A DNA stretch of 64,000 bases from Thiotrichaceae bacterium (GCA_015490895.1 WFWY01000087.1:1-64000); one strand, 5' to 3'. Positions 55,273-63,429 are shown, counted from the first letter of the stretch. The notes: generated by a model from the sequence alone, not told the origin. A program made the numbers and translations.

Positions 55273-56342
55273 AATGTAGCCTCATCCAGTATATCGTTGT
55301 AACTTTGTTCAATTTCCTGAAACACCTCTTTGAGGCGATCATTATTAAACAGGCTGGCCAATACTTTCACGTTAGCGTAGACCAGCTGAACACTACCGTC
55401 TTGCTTTTCAATCACGGTAAGCTTACAGGGTAAAATTGTGCCCAGTCGTGGCTCAATTTTTAACGCACCATACAACTTGTTAAAATTACAGAAACGAATA
55501 ATGACCTGATGCTGATTGATAGCAAATTCATCAGCCAATCCCTGTTCCAGATAACGCCTGGGAAACACTCTGAAGTTATTAGATCGCACAGCCTCCTGAA
55601 TACGTTTCACGGTTTCATCAAAGCCATACGGTGAATCGGCAAATAAGGTCAACGGCTCATCTTCGAGAACAGAAGTCGATGCCGTTTTTTTCTGGCTGCG
55701 AATATAGGCAATGATATGATGTGTATCCTGATGCGTAAGTGTTGACTTGAACGCAGGCATGGGAGTCCCTGCCCGACCCTCCTGAATGACATGCAACAAA
55801 GCCTGATCGGAAATGGCGTCCTGAAAGGCGGGGTTATTCAATGCCGGGGGCATAACCGGCAACGAGCGTTTTCGTGAAAAAGTAACACCCGTACCCTCCA
55901 CTGAACCCGACAGCGTATCACCGTGGCACATCGCACAGGATTCTTTATAAAGAGACTCACCGATAGCCGCGTCCCCCTTGAAATGAGATGCTCCATCCTT
56001 AACCAGACGAACCGCTCCCCAGGAACGCATATAAGCCACCAGAGCATCAACCTGGCTCTCTTCCAATGACGAGAATGCAGGCATCAAACGTCCGGGACGT
56101 CCCTTGCGAATCGTGTAGCGAATATAATCATCTGTCAAACTCTGTATCACCGAAAGTCTGGATAGAGGTAATCCGATACCCCCCTTTCCATTGCTTCCAT
56201 GACAGCTGGCACACTGCTCATCGAATAGCTGCCTGCCAACATCCTGCTGGCTCGCATAAGCAGGTTTCCCTGGCAGCGTAGCAGCTACCAGAGCAACCAG
56301 ACTCATCATACGGATCGTGTTAACTAATGACTGAAACTGCAT
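55269..56342 (-). CDS. periplasmic dihaem cytochrome c fused to a DUF302 domain
   Basis: A 357-residue protein with a signal peptide (1-30, ending PAYAS). Two class I cytochrome c domains carry CASCHG (Cys44, Cys47, His48) and CAMCHG (about residues 143-147) with later Met ligands (RLMPAFSS, TPMPAF). A C-terminal DUF302 domain (about 240-345; VKRIQEAVRSNNFRV...LPCKLTVIEKQDG) follows. The ATG at 56342 has AGGAG 8 bases upstream. It leads a two-gene operon with a second DUF302 gene, behind an FNR promoter, so it probably serves electron transfer at low oxygen. Confidence 0.88.
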   Translation of the reverse strand: MQFQSLVNTIRMMSLVALVAATLPGKPAYASQQDVGRQLFDEQCASCHGSNGKGGIGLPLSRLSVIQSLTDDYIRYTIRKGRPGRLMPAFSSLEESQVDALVAYMRSWGAVRLVKDGASHFKGDAAIGESLYKESCAMCHGDTLSGSVEGTGVTFSRKRSLPVMPPALNNPAFQDAISDQALLHVIQEGRAGTPMPAFKSTLTHQDTHHIIAYIRSQKKTASTSVLEDEPLTLFADSPYGFDETVKRIQEAVRSNNFRVFPRRYLEQGLADEFAINQHQVIIRFCNFNKLYGALKIEPRLGTILPCKLTVIEKQDGSVQLVYANVKVLASLFNNDRLKEVFQEIEQSYNDILDEATL

Positions 56343-56396
56343 GGGAATCACTCCTGACTACATCTTGTTGCTCTCCGTTTGGGAGCAACACAACCA

Positions 56397-56445
56397 TATA
56401 ATCACTATATTATAATAATCTAATATACTTCTTGACTTACATCAG
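56397..56445 (-). promoter_or_regulatory. FNR-dependent promoter of the cytochrome c-DUF302 operon
   Basis: On the minus strand the box CTGAT-GTAA-GTCAA (56432-56445; 8 of 10) is followed by TATAGT (56404-56409) at exactly the class II distance, putting the start near 56397, about 55 bases before the ATG. A second AT-rich hexamer, TATAAT, overlaps one base upstream. Confidence 0.65.
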
Positions 56446-56785
56446 CTGATACTTACTAATCGGATAGAAGAGATTAATTCCCTGCAAAAAACAAGCAGCA
56501 CAATAAAGAGAAGGCCCGAAAGAAAGGGGAGAGAGGGAGCAAGAAAAAATATACTACTGATTGATTTAAAAGAAAAATTAAAACACTTGTAAGACTCAGG
56601 ACAACGATCAGGTCTTTGCACCTAATAGTTTATTGAAAATTTTTGCAACCGTTCCTCAGGATTTCAAGTATCTATAGGAGACTCTGATTAAGTCCAACCG
56701 AATTTCATCTCACAGGAAAACGATTAGGACTTGATACAAGAGGCTCCTATAGCATACAAGCTTTACGTGAAACACTGGAGATCAT
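56446..56785. other. intergenic stretch with a short MITE
   Basis: The stretch beyond the FNR promoter contains only a purine-rich run (about 56500-56550), the 71-bp MITE at 56677-56747 and the promoter region of the following lipoprotein gene. No gene is visible. Confidence 0.5.
56677..56747. mobile_element. 71-bp short MITE with TATA duplication
   Basis: The ends GGAGACTCTGATTAAGTCC and GGACTTGATACAAGAGGCTCC are inverted repeats. TATA flanks both sides (56673-56676 and 56748-56751). The interior (CGAATTTCATCTCACAGG) joins both ends of the 20864-type element, so this is an internally deleted form. Confidence 0.8.
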
Positions 56786-57169
56786 ATGAATATCACCGGA
56801 GTCCAATGCAGCCTTTCCCTTTTTGTCCTGTTATTGATAACAGGCTGTTCCTCAACAGGCTCGACGACAGGTCATTCATCTTCGAATTACAGGTATAACA
56901 GCTACCCTTCTTCCGGTTACCTGCATGGAAATCACTATAACCACCGATACAACGCTCACCCTTCTTCCAGCTATCTATATAGGAATTATGGGAATCATCA
57001 TGACGGGCATGGCACTTACCCTTCTTCCGGTTATTTACATGGCAACCCATACGATAATAATGGCATACACTATAACTATAATCGTAATCAACCTAACCGG
57101 GCGCATCATTATTACAGGTCGCTGCCCACTCATTACAGAGCCAGTCATACTCCTCACCAGAGATATTAG
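56786..57169 (+). CDS. His/Tyr/Asn-rich repeat lipoprotein
   Basis: A 127-residue protein with a lipoprotein signal (lipobox LITGC, Cys21). The mature part is built of repeated units around YPSSGYLHGN (full copies near residues 40 and 80, a diverged HPSSSYLYRN near 60), with about a quarter of residues His, Tyr or Asn and almost no hydrophobic core. It is probably surface-exposed and could bind metal through histidines, but no family is recognised. TGGAG lies 6 bases before the ATG. It converges on a PPK2 gene. Confidence 0.65.
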   Translation: MNITGVQCSLSLFVLLLITGCSSTGSTTGHSSSNYRYNSYPSSGYLHGNHYNHRYNAHPSSSYLYRNYGNHHDGHGTYPSSGYLHGNPYDNNGIHYNYNRNQPNRAHHYYRSLPTHYRASHTPHQRY

Positions 57170-57232
57170 CCTTGATTACCGTTCACTGCACTGGTGGGAA
57201 CCCTGTTTGGCACAATCAAGGAACCTCCTTAA

Positions 57233-58192
57233 TCAGCCAAAGAGCCTCTTGGGTTTCATCAAGTTTTCTTCCATATGCCGTATTTCATCAATACCGCTCA
57301 CAATATACCTGGAATCAGGCAACAGCTTCTCATCAGCCACTTTGCCGGCATAATCCAGCTGTGACAGAATAGACTTGATACAATTAATGCGGGCTTTTTT
57401 CTTGTTGTCGGAACGCACAATTGTCCACGGTGCAATCGTGCGGTTAGTTTCATTCAGCATCTGGAACTTGGCGATGCTATACCGGTGCCAGTATTGCTGT
57501 GCCAATTTATCAACAGGGGATAGCTTATACTGCTTGAGAGGATCCGTTTCACGAGAGGCAAAGCGCTTTTTTTGCATTTTTCTGGATACCGAGAAATAGA
57601 ACTTGAACAGGTGAATACCATCTTTGACCAGCATTTCTTCAAACAGGGGCACCGCCTTTAAAAAGCGCTTGTGTTGCTCGTCACTACAAAAACCCATAAC
57701 AGGTTCAACCATTGCCCGGTTATACCAACTGCGATCAAACAGCACGATTTCACCCGCAGACGGCAAGTGCCGGATATAACGCTGAAAGTACCATTGTGTA
57801 CTTTCCTGATCATTGGGTTTCTCCAGAGCAACTACACGTACACCGCGGGCATTCATGTTCGCGATAATACGCTTGATGGTTCCACCTTTTCCGGCAGCAT
57901 CACGTCCCTCAAACAACATAACCACACGCATCCCTTTTTCCTTTACCGACAGTTGCAGCTTCATTAGCTCCAGTTGCAACCGTCTCAGTTCTGCTTCGTA
58001 GTCTAAATGCGACTGTTTAATCAGGACAGGAACCCGGTCATCGCCTTGTTTGCCGAGGTTACGATCTGCTATACCTTCCGTGAGTTTCACTTCTGGGGCA
58101 GAAGGTGTACTGTTTTTCCTGTTTTTCCTGTGTTTTTTTGCTTTTTTAGTTGTTTTTTCGGTTGCCGGTACAACGTGTAATTCTTCTTTCAT
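57233..58192 (-). CDS. ppk2: polyphosphate kinase 2 family protein
   Basis: A 319-residue PPK2-type kinase that moves phosphate between polyphosphate and nucleotides. Walker A is GRDAAGKGGT (about residues 100-110), Walker B is LFDRSWYNRA, and the lid region has SRKMQKKRFASRE. About 45 basic residues precede the domain (KKAKKHRKNRKN). AGGAAAG precedes the ATG. A second PPK2 gene lies 56 bp upstream on the same strand, probably in one operon. Whether it favours ADP or GDP cannot be told. Confidence 0.92.
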   Translation of the reverse strand: MKEELHVVPATEKTTKKAKKHRKNRKNSTPSAPEVKLTEGIADRNLGKQGDDRVPVLIKQSHLDYEAELRRLQLELMKLQLSVKEKGMRVVMLFEGRDAAGKGGTIKRIIANMNARGVRVVALEKPNDQESTQWYFQRYIRHLPSAGEIVLFDRSWYNRAMVEPVMGFCSDEQHKRFLKAVPLFEEMLVKDGIHLFKFYFSVSRKMQKKRFASRETDPLKQYKLSPVDKLAQQYWHRYSIAKFQMLNETNRTIAPWTIVRSDNKKKARINCIKSILSQLDYAGKVADEKLLPDSRYIVSGIDEIRHMEENLMKPKRLFG

Positions 58193-58248
58193 CCATCTTT
58201 CCTACATTGATTTACCCGCCCCGTTGAAAAGACGGCGCCTGATACAAG

Positions 58249-59271
58249 TTAATGCGTGAATTTACCTTTTTTGACACGTTCTGCTTCCATTAACTCCACT
58301 TCCCTTGCACCTGAAATTACAATATCCGGGTCTGGCACAAAATCCAGCGCAGAGTTTAGACGCTTATACGGTACGGTATTTAAAATCACCTTCATGGCGT
58401 TCAGGCGAGCCAGGTGCTTGTCATTAGAGCGAATCACTGTCCAGGGAGCGGTATTGGTATGTGTACGCCGCAACATCTGGTATTTCTGGTTGGTAAAATC
58501 ATCCCAACGCTCTTGCGCCTGTAAATCAACCTCGCTCAGTTTCCACTGGCGCAACGGGTCATCCTTGCGCCGCTTAAATCGCCGGGACTGTTCTGCCTTG
58601 GTCACACTAAAGTACAACTTGAGAAAGATTGTACCCTGCCGTACCAGGTCTTTTTCAAACCCGGTGACACCTTTCATGAAATTTTTATATTCTTCTTCAC
58701 TACAAAAACCGAAGACCGGCTCAACCATCGCCCGGTTATACCAGCTACGGTCGAAGAGTACGACTTCCCCCCCACGGGGAAATTCAGCAATATACTTCTG
58801 GAAAAACCACTGGGTACGTTGGTGTTCCGTCGGCTTTCCCATAGCAACGACACGGTAATGTTTTTCATTCATATACCGGGTAACACGACGTATCGTCCCC
58901 CCTTTGCCGGAAGCATCACGCCCTTCAAACAGAATAATCATGCGTGTCTTGGTTTCTTCCAGATATTTCTGCATTTCAATCAGTTCAGCCTGAAACGGCT
59001 TGAGGCTTTTTTCCTGCTGATGCTTTTTCAGTACTTTTTCACAACGCTTCTGGAGTTGTTGTAATTCTGCTTTTAGCTTCTTTGCCTTTTGCTTCTTTTT
59101 TTTCTGTTTCTTTTTCTTGCTAGTTTTCTTGCTGGATTTTTTCTTGCCTTTTCCTTCGGAAGGCTGTACGAGCTCCCTGGTTGGCCGATTGCTATCTTCC
59201 TGTGGCTTGTTCTGTGTTTCTGATACGATGTCTACGGGTGGGATATCTGTTGTCGTCTGCTCTTCAGCCAT
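58249..59271 (-). CDS. ppk2: second polyphosphate kinase 2 family protein
   Basis: A 340-residue PPK2 paralogue with GRDASGKGGT and VVLFDRSWYNRAMVEPVFGF. The N-terminus (about 35-85) is extremely lysine-rich (GKGKKKSSKKTSKKKKQK) and coiled-coil-like, suited to binding the polyphosphate polyanion. I chose the ATG at 59271 (MAEEQTTTD, with AAAGG upstream) over one 18 codons earlier. It is first in the operon; the second PPK2 follows. The pair shares the kinase core but differs outside it. Confidence 0.92.
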   Translation of the reverse strand: MAEEQTTTDIPPVDIVSETQNKPQEDSNRPTRELVQPSEGKGKKKSSKKTSKKKKQKKKKQKAKKLKAELQQLQKRCEKVLKKHQQEKSLKPFQAELIEMQKYLEETKTRMIILFEGRDASGKGGTIRRVTRYMNEKHYRVVAMGKPTEHQRTQWFFQKYIAEFPRGGEVVLFDRSWYNRAMVEPVFGFCSEEEYKNFMKGVTGFEKDLVRQGTIFLKLYFSVTKAEQSRRFKRRKDDPLRQWKLSEVDLQAQERWDDFTNQKYQMLRRTHTNTAPWTVIRSNDKHLARLNAMKVILNTVPYKRLNSALDFVPDPDIVISGAREVELMEAERVKKGKFTH

Positions 59272-59578
59272 AACAATAACCTTTAATATCTGTATGTTCT
59301 CGGAAGGCATCAAAGCCTGATACATTGTCTACGTTCAACAGGCGCAGTACTGAAATACACTGTTGTAGATTGGCGCTAACGAGGGAAGCTCAATAAACAG
59401 TATCGCATCGGACTTCGTACCTCAGCGCCGGCCTGTTAGCTTTTGTAGAACGTCATTTTATGAGTATAAGTTTAAAAGTGCAGATCTGCCTTGACCCAGG
59501 ATAAGAAACAACCTTTTCTTCCACACCAATAATGACGCCAAGGCACTCCCAAAAGTGACGGAGGCAACTCTTACAGGT
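59272..59578. other. 307-bp gap upstream of the PPK2 pair
   Basis: No gene is seen. It holds a small inverted repeat (CAACAG near 59336 with CTGTTG near 59360) and should contain the PPK2 promoter. No clear Pho box is visible. Confidence 0.4.
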
Positions 59579-60175
59579 TTAAACCTTGATTGCAAAAGGA
59601 TCCAGAATCAATAACTCCCCGCTCACCGGGCGACGCATCAGGTTATCACCGTGCAAATCCCACAAGATGTCATCTTTATGTATCTGGTAATAACTAAACA
59701 ATAGCTCTATTTCCTGACGCAGCGCCTCGCCATAGAGCTCCGTTACTTTTTCCAGTGCCATGCGTCGTTCTATCTCATCTTTCCAGTCCAGATCTTTGAT
59801 GCAGTCATTGAATAACCGCGCGTCTTTTTCATCCAGGTGCTCCAGTTTTTCCATCAGGTAAACATAGCGATAGTCTGTCTCCTTTTGCTGAAACAGTTCT
59901 CCCTCAGCCGGTAATTCAATGATCTGGTCTTCTTCATCAAGCACCCCGATACGGCTAACCTTCGGAAAAATAGACAGGCCAAACTGATGAATAGCATGAC
60001 AAAAATACTCCAGACCCAGAGCACGCTTCTCCAGCAACACATGCCCATCATCAAACTCATAGACATTAGTCATAAAAGTATTCATGCACTTCTCACAGAA
60101 GATCTGCTCGTAGTGACCTTCGATAAAGTATTTTAAAATAGCGTCGTTATCGCAAGTGCTGACCCGAATATTCAC
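59579..60175 (-). CDS. small kinase-like protein (HGDN motif)
   Basis: A 198-residue protein of no recognised family. The end has WDLHGDNLMRRP (catalytic-loop-like HGDN) followed by LLILDPFA (metal-binding DPF in place of DFG), as in protein-kinase-like/aminoglycoside phosphotransferase folds, and a front half with VYEFDDGHVLLEKRALG. The N-lobe is short and no glycine loop is obvious, so it is minimal or degenerate. The start is a GTG after GAGAGT. It follows a HAD-phosphatase-like gene by 75 bp on the same strand; the two may form a kinase-phosphatase pair. Confidence 0.55.
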   Translation of the reverse strand: MNIRVSTCDNDAILKYFIEGHYEQIFCEKCMNTFMTNVYEFDDGHVLLEKRALGLEYFCHAIHQFGLSIFPKVSRIGVLDEEDQIIELPAEGELFQQKETDYRYVYLMEKLEHLDEKDARLFNDCIKDLDWKDEIERRMALEKVTELYGEALRQEIELLFSYYQIHKDDILWDLHGDNLMRRPVSGELLILDPFAIKV

Positions 60176-60250
60176 GTATTACTCTCGGAAAGTTTTCCTG
60201 CAATAACGTATTTTCGTAACGGTTTCATCACATGAAATAGCCAGTATTTG

Positions 60251-60727
60251 TCATTTTCCATAATCAATCTTGTTTTGCAGCAGCAGGGGGTTATCCTGTT
60301 TACATATCGCCGGGAAGAAATCATCAATCCACAAATTAACACGATAGCCGAGCCGCTTCATATACTTTATCTTGGGAATGCCATCTGTTAGATGTATATC
60401 AATATCGGTGCGATTTAGCTTTTCCCGCATCTCATCAAGATTCTCCTGTTCAGGGCCGCGCAAACTACAAATAATCGGTATAAATCCCTGCTCCAGATAG
60501 GCATCCATTAACTGACTAAAGAACTCAATATCGGCTCCCACCGTATTATCCCAGTCAAAGGCAATGATGCGAGAGTGCCGGTCATCCAGTAACACATAAA
60601 TATCGATAGCGAACTCATCGTAGTGGCGAATAATTGTCATATCCTTTCTTTTTTCCACTACCTTACGAAATACCTGAAAGGAAGCCTCCCGGATATCATG
60701 GTTGTAGTAAAAAACAAAATCGCACAT
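60251..60727 (-). CDS. HAD-superfamily phosphatase-like protein
   Basis: A 158-residue protein with the HAD motifs in order: motif I AFDWDNTVGAD (DxDxT, about residues 76-82), motif II IICSLRG, a Lys in GIPKIKYMKRLG and motif III WIDDFFP. It lacks a large cap and resembles polynucleotide- or small-molecule phosphatases. A later ATG (MTIIRHYDE, 29 codons in) might be the true start, since the ATG at 60727 has only a weak ribosome site and a MITE begins 20 bp upstream. It probably shares a transcript with the kinase-like gene. Confidence 0.65.
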   Translation of the reverse strand: MCDFVFYYNHDIREASFQVFRKVVEKRKDMTIIRHYDEFAIDIYVLLDDRHSRIIAFDWDNTVGADIEFFSQLMDAYLEQGFIPIICSLRGPEQENLDEMREKLNRTDIDIHLTDGIPKIKYMKRLGYRVNLWIDDFFPAICKQDNPLLLQNKIDYGK

Positions 60728-60746
60728 GCACGCTACCTATCGCCAA

Positions 60747-60904
60747 GGAACCTCTGATTAAGCCTGAGTGGAATTTCTCGATTAATAGAATTGTTCAGTT
60801 TTTGCTTAAAAATGGAGCTAACCGTCACTCTATAGGAAGATTTTTAAGCAAAAAAGGGCGATTCTAGCTTCGAGAAAACCGCTCACAACTTGATCAGAGG
60901 TGCC
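60747..60904 (+). mobile_element. complete 158-bp MITE
   Basis: The left end GGAACCTCTGATTAAGCC and right end CTTGATCAGAGGTGCC are inverted repeats. The flanks CCAA and CTAA agree in 3 of 4 bases, a mutated duplication. Its sequence closely matches the 4271 copy in reverse orientation, 2 bp shorter, which breaks the open frame. It separates the HAD-like gene from dgkA and probably holds or displaces the promoter of the former. Confidence 0.8.
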
Positions 60905-60962
60905 CTAATTAATCATAATATCTGAGCCGGGGATTTCACTATGCCATCATGAAATCACGCAT

Positions 60963-61325
60963 TCAGATAATAATAATACATATCCAGATAATCGCTGCAT
61001 TCAATAGCGACAGGCTCACCGCCGCAGAACCCATATCCTTGGCTCTACCTGAAAGCTCATGGTGTTCACCTCCAAATCGGTCAACAACCGCTTCAATTGC
61101 CGAATTAAGTATTTCAACAATCAGCACGCCCACGACACTTGAGAGTAACAACGCTTTTTCAAGTCCGCTATCACCTAACCAGAAGGCAAGTGGTATCGCA
61201 ATAGCCAGCAGTAAAACCTCCTGCCGGAAAGCCTCCTCATGCTGATAGGTAGCCTTAATCCCCAACCAGGAGAACCGGGCAGCATTGATCAGTCGTTGCA
61301 AGCCTTTGTGTTCGTTATCTGCCAC
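60963..61325 (-). CDS. dgkA: diacylglycerol kinase
   Basis: A 120-residue three-helix membrane enzyme that phosphorylates diacylglycerol to recycle lipid. The family core EILNSAIEAVVDR with the following GEHHELSGRAKDMGSAAV is present, as is the N-terminal RFSWLGIKATYQHEEAFRQE. It starts 2 bp before the cysQ stop position, so it belongs to the nudE-cysQ-dgkA transcript. Confidence 0.95.
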   Translation of the reverse strand: MADNEHKGLQRLINAARFSWLGIKATYQHEEAFRQEVLLLAIAIPLAFWLGDSGLEKALLLSSVVGVLIVEILNSAIEAVVDRFGGEHHELSGRAKDMGSAAVSLSLLNAAIIWICIIII

Positions 61326-61327
61326 TG

Positions 61328-62149
61328 TTAGTCTTCCCTTGCTGCGGCAGGTATAAAACGTGACCAGTCCCGCCGGTGATGACCCTGTACAAAAAAATGC
61401 GGATTAAGTAATGAATCCCTGGTGTTGTATCGTAACGGCTGCATACGGGTATCCACCAGGCTGCCACCGGAAGCGTTGACTATCGCATGACCTGCTGCCG
61501 TATCCCACTCTGAGGTCGGCCAGAAACGCGCATACAGATCAATCTGGCCTTCAGCGACCAGGCAAATTTTCAGTGAACTACTCATAACAACCAGTTCGTG
61601 TGCACCAACATTGGCAAGGAAGGTCTGCATCAGGCCGGAACAGGAACGGTTCCCAGCTATTACAGGTGGCTCTGCCAACGCCCGGCTCTGAATAGAAAGC
61701 ACAACACCATTTGCCTCTCGCTTGAAAGCACCAACACCTTCCGCCGCATAGTAGTTTACTCGCGCAACCGGTGCATAAACAACACCCAGCACCGGTTGGT
61801 GATCACTCACAAGAGCGATATTCACCGTGAACTCATCATTCTTATTGATAAAAGAGCGCGTCCCATCCAACGGATCAACCAACCAGTAGTCCTGCCACAA
61901 GGCACGCTGTGCATACGGCACGGGTTCCGACTCTTCGGATAAAAAGGGTATGCCGGGAGTCAGCTGGCTTAATGCAGCCTCAATATACTCGCTGGCTTGT
62001 ATGTCTGCTTCTGTCAGAGGGGATTGATCCGCTTTATAGTGTACGTCAAAATCCTGCTGGTACACCTGCATGATGATATTACCTGCATCACGCGCTATCT
62101 GTTCAACTGCTGACAGCAATGTCTGTAGCTTGTATTTATGACAAGTCAC
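61328..62149 (-). CDS. cysQ: 3'(2'),5'-bisphosphate nucleotidase CysQ
   Basis: CysQ removes the 3'-phosphate of PAP left by sulfate assimilation. The inositol-phosphatase-type motifs are LSEESEP, DPLDGTRSF and EWDTAAGHAIV. I place the start at the GTG at 62149 (encoding VTCHKYKLQ; 273 residues) because GGGAG lies 7 bases before it and the protein begins as relatives do; the longer frame from an upstream ATG runs inside nudE. It overlaps the end of nudE by 14 bp, so it is translationally coupled. Confidence 0.92.
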   Translation of the reverse strand: MTCHKYKLQTLLSAVEQIARDAGNIIMQVYQQDFDVHYKADQSPLTEADIQASEYIEAALSQLTPGIPFLSEESEPVPYAQRALWQDYWLVDPLDGTRSFINKNDEFTVNIALVSDHQPVLGVVYAPVARVNYYAAEGVGAFKREANGVVLSIQSRALAEPPVIAGNRSCSGLMQTFLANVGAHELVVMSSSLKICLVAEGQIDLYARFWPTSEWDTAAGHAIVNASGGSLVDTRMQPLRYNTRDSLLNPHFFVQGHHRRDWSRFIPAAARED

Positions 62150-62690
62150 GCAAAAACTCCCGAACCATATAAAGCGCAGCGATACTACGTGCTTCTGTAA
62201 AGTCATCACGTGCCTGCAAGGCATCCAGTTCAGACAAGGCCCAACTCACAACCTCCAGCGCTTCTGGCTCATCACCTGGCTCACGCCTCGGCCGTAACTG
62301 CTGTGCCAGCACAATATGCGTCTGATGCTGCATATATTGTGGTGCCAGGGTAACCGACTTGAGCAGTGTGAGCTGTGTGGATTCATAACCAACTTCTTCC
62401 ATTATTTCCCGGTTAGCGGCATCTAATATTGCTTCATCCTGTTCCACCTTGCCTTTCGGCAAGCCGAGCTCATAACGATGGGTACCACCGGCGTACTCTC
62501 GAATCAGCAATACCGTATCAGGGTCAAGCATCGGCACTATCAGAACAGCACCCGCGCCACGCCGGATCAATCGCTCATACTGACGCCTCTCCCCATTGGA
62601 GAACTCCAGATCCAGCTGTTCTACTGTGAACAGCCGACTACTGGCAACAATGCTTTTTTGGTGTATGGTTGGCTTTTTATTTTTTAACAT
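62136..62690 (-). CDS. nudE: ADP-compounds Nudix hydrolase NudE
   Basis: A Nudix enzyme that splits ADP-ribose, NADH and related compounds. The 184-residue length fits NudE (E. coli 186). The Nudix box begins GKVEQDEAILDAANREIMEE and ends VG. The start ATG at 62690 (MLKNKKPTIH) overlaps the opposite-strand start region of yrfG, so the promoters are interleaved. It heads nudE-cysQ-dgkA. There is no clear Shine-Dalgarno. Confidence 0.93.
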   Translation of the reverse strand: MLKNKKPTIHQKSIVASSRLFTVEQLDLEFSNGERRQYERLIRRGAGAVLIVPMLDPDTVLLIREYAGGTHRYELGLPKGKVEQDEAILDAANREIMEEVGYESTQLTLLKSVTLAPQYMQHQTHIVLAQQLRPRREPGDEPEALEVVSWALSELDALQARDDFTEARSIAALYMVREFLRDLS

Positions 62691-62706
62691 GGCAGGTAGT
62701 GAAACT

Positions 62707-63429
62707 GTGAGCAATGCAAAGTGTACACGAAAACCCATACATCTGGACTGGAAAAACATCCAGACCGTCTTTCTGGACATGGATGGCACCCTGCTGGATT
62801 TGCACTTTGACAACTTTTTCTGGCTAGAACATATGCCCAGGCAATATGCCAGTAAATACCAGATATCCCTGCCACGGGCAAAAAACAGACTCCAGCAACT
62901 CTACCAGGAAATGGAGGGAACCCTGGACTGGTATTGCCTTGATCACTGGCAAGAAAAACTGGACATGGATATTGTCGCACTCAAACAGCAAGTCGCCAGC
63001 AAGATTACCATACGTACCCATGTGGAACACTTCCTTGAGCACCTAAAACAGCAACACTGCCGCGTTATATTGCTCACCAATGCACATCACAAAACAATCA
63101 CACTAAAGTTTTCCCATATCGCTCTTGAGCACTTTTTTGACCGTATCATCACCTCTCATGACCTGGGACTTGCCAAAGAGGAAACCGGCTTTTGGGACAG
63201 CCTGTACAACATCGAACCCCATGATATCCGGCGCAGCCTGTTTATTGATGATAACCTGGAGGTATTGGCCGAAGCAGAACGGCATGGTGTGGCACATCTA
63301 CTGGCAATACACCAGCCAGACTCCCGGCAACCTCCTAAAGATACCCGGCATTACACCGCTATTGAATGTTTCAGCCAGCTAATCCCGCCCCCATTACAAA
63401 TGAAAACCGGCGGGGACGAAATCACCTGA
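62707..63429 (+). CDS. yrfG: HAD-family GMP/IMP nucleotidase YrfG
   Basis: A 240-residue HAD hydrolase. Motif I is FLDMDGTLLDL, motif II LLTNAH, with a conserved Lys in GLAKEETGFW and motif III LFIDDNLEVL. The pairing with divergent nudE is typical of gammaproteobacteria. I favour the GTG at 62707 (first residues MSNAKCTRK) with GCAGGTAG 8 bases upstream; the ATG at 62689 would overlap the nudE start. The 3' end overlaps the convergent ygjP-type gene by 36 bp. Confidence 0.9.
   Translation: MSNAKCTRKPIHLDWKNIQTVFLDMDGTLLDLHFDNFFWLEHMPRQYASKYQISLPRAKNRLQQLYQEMEGTLDWYCLDHWQEKLDMDIVALKQQVASKITIRTHVEHFLEHLKQQHCRVILLTNAHHKTITLKFSHIALEHFFDRIITSHDLGLAKEETGFWDSLYNIEPHDIRRSLFIDDNLEVLAEAERHGVAHLLAIHQPDSRQPPKDTRHYTAIECFSQLIPPPLQMKTGGDEIT

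Noticed and set aside
57215-57245. MITE end at the 3' end of the first PPK2 gene
   Set aside because: GGCTGATTAAGGAGG resembles part of the terminal repeat, but the match is short and broken, so it may be chance.
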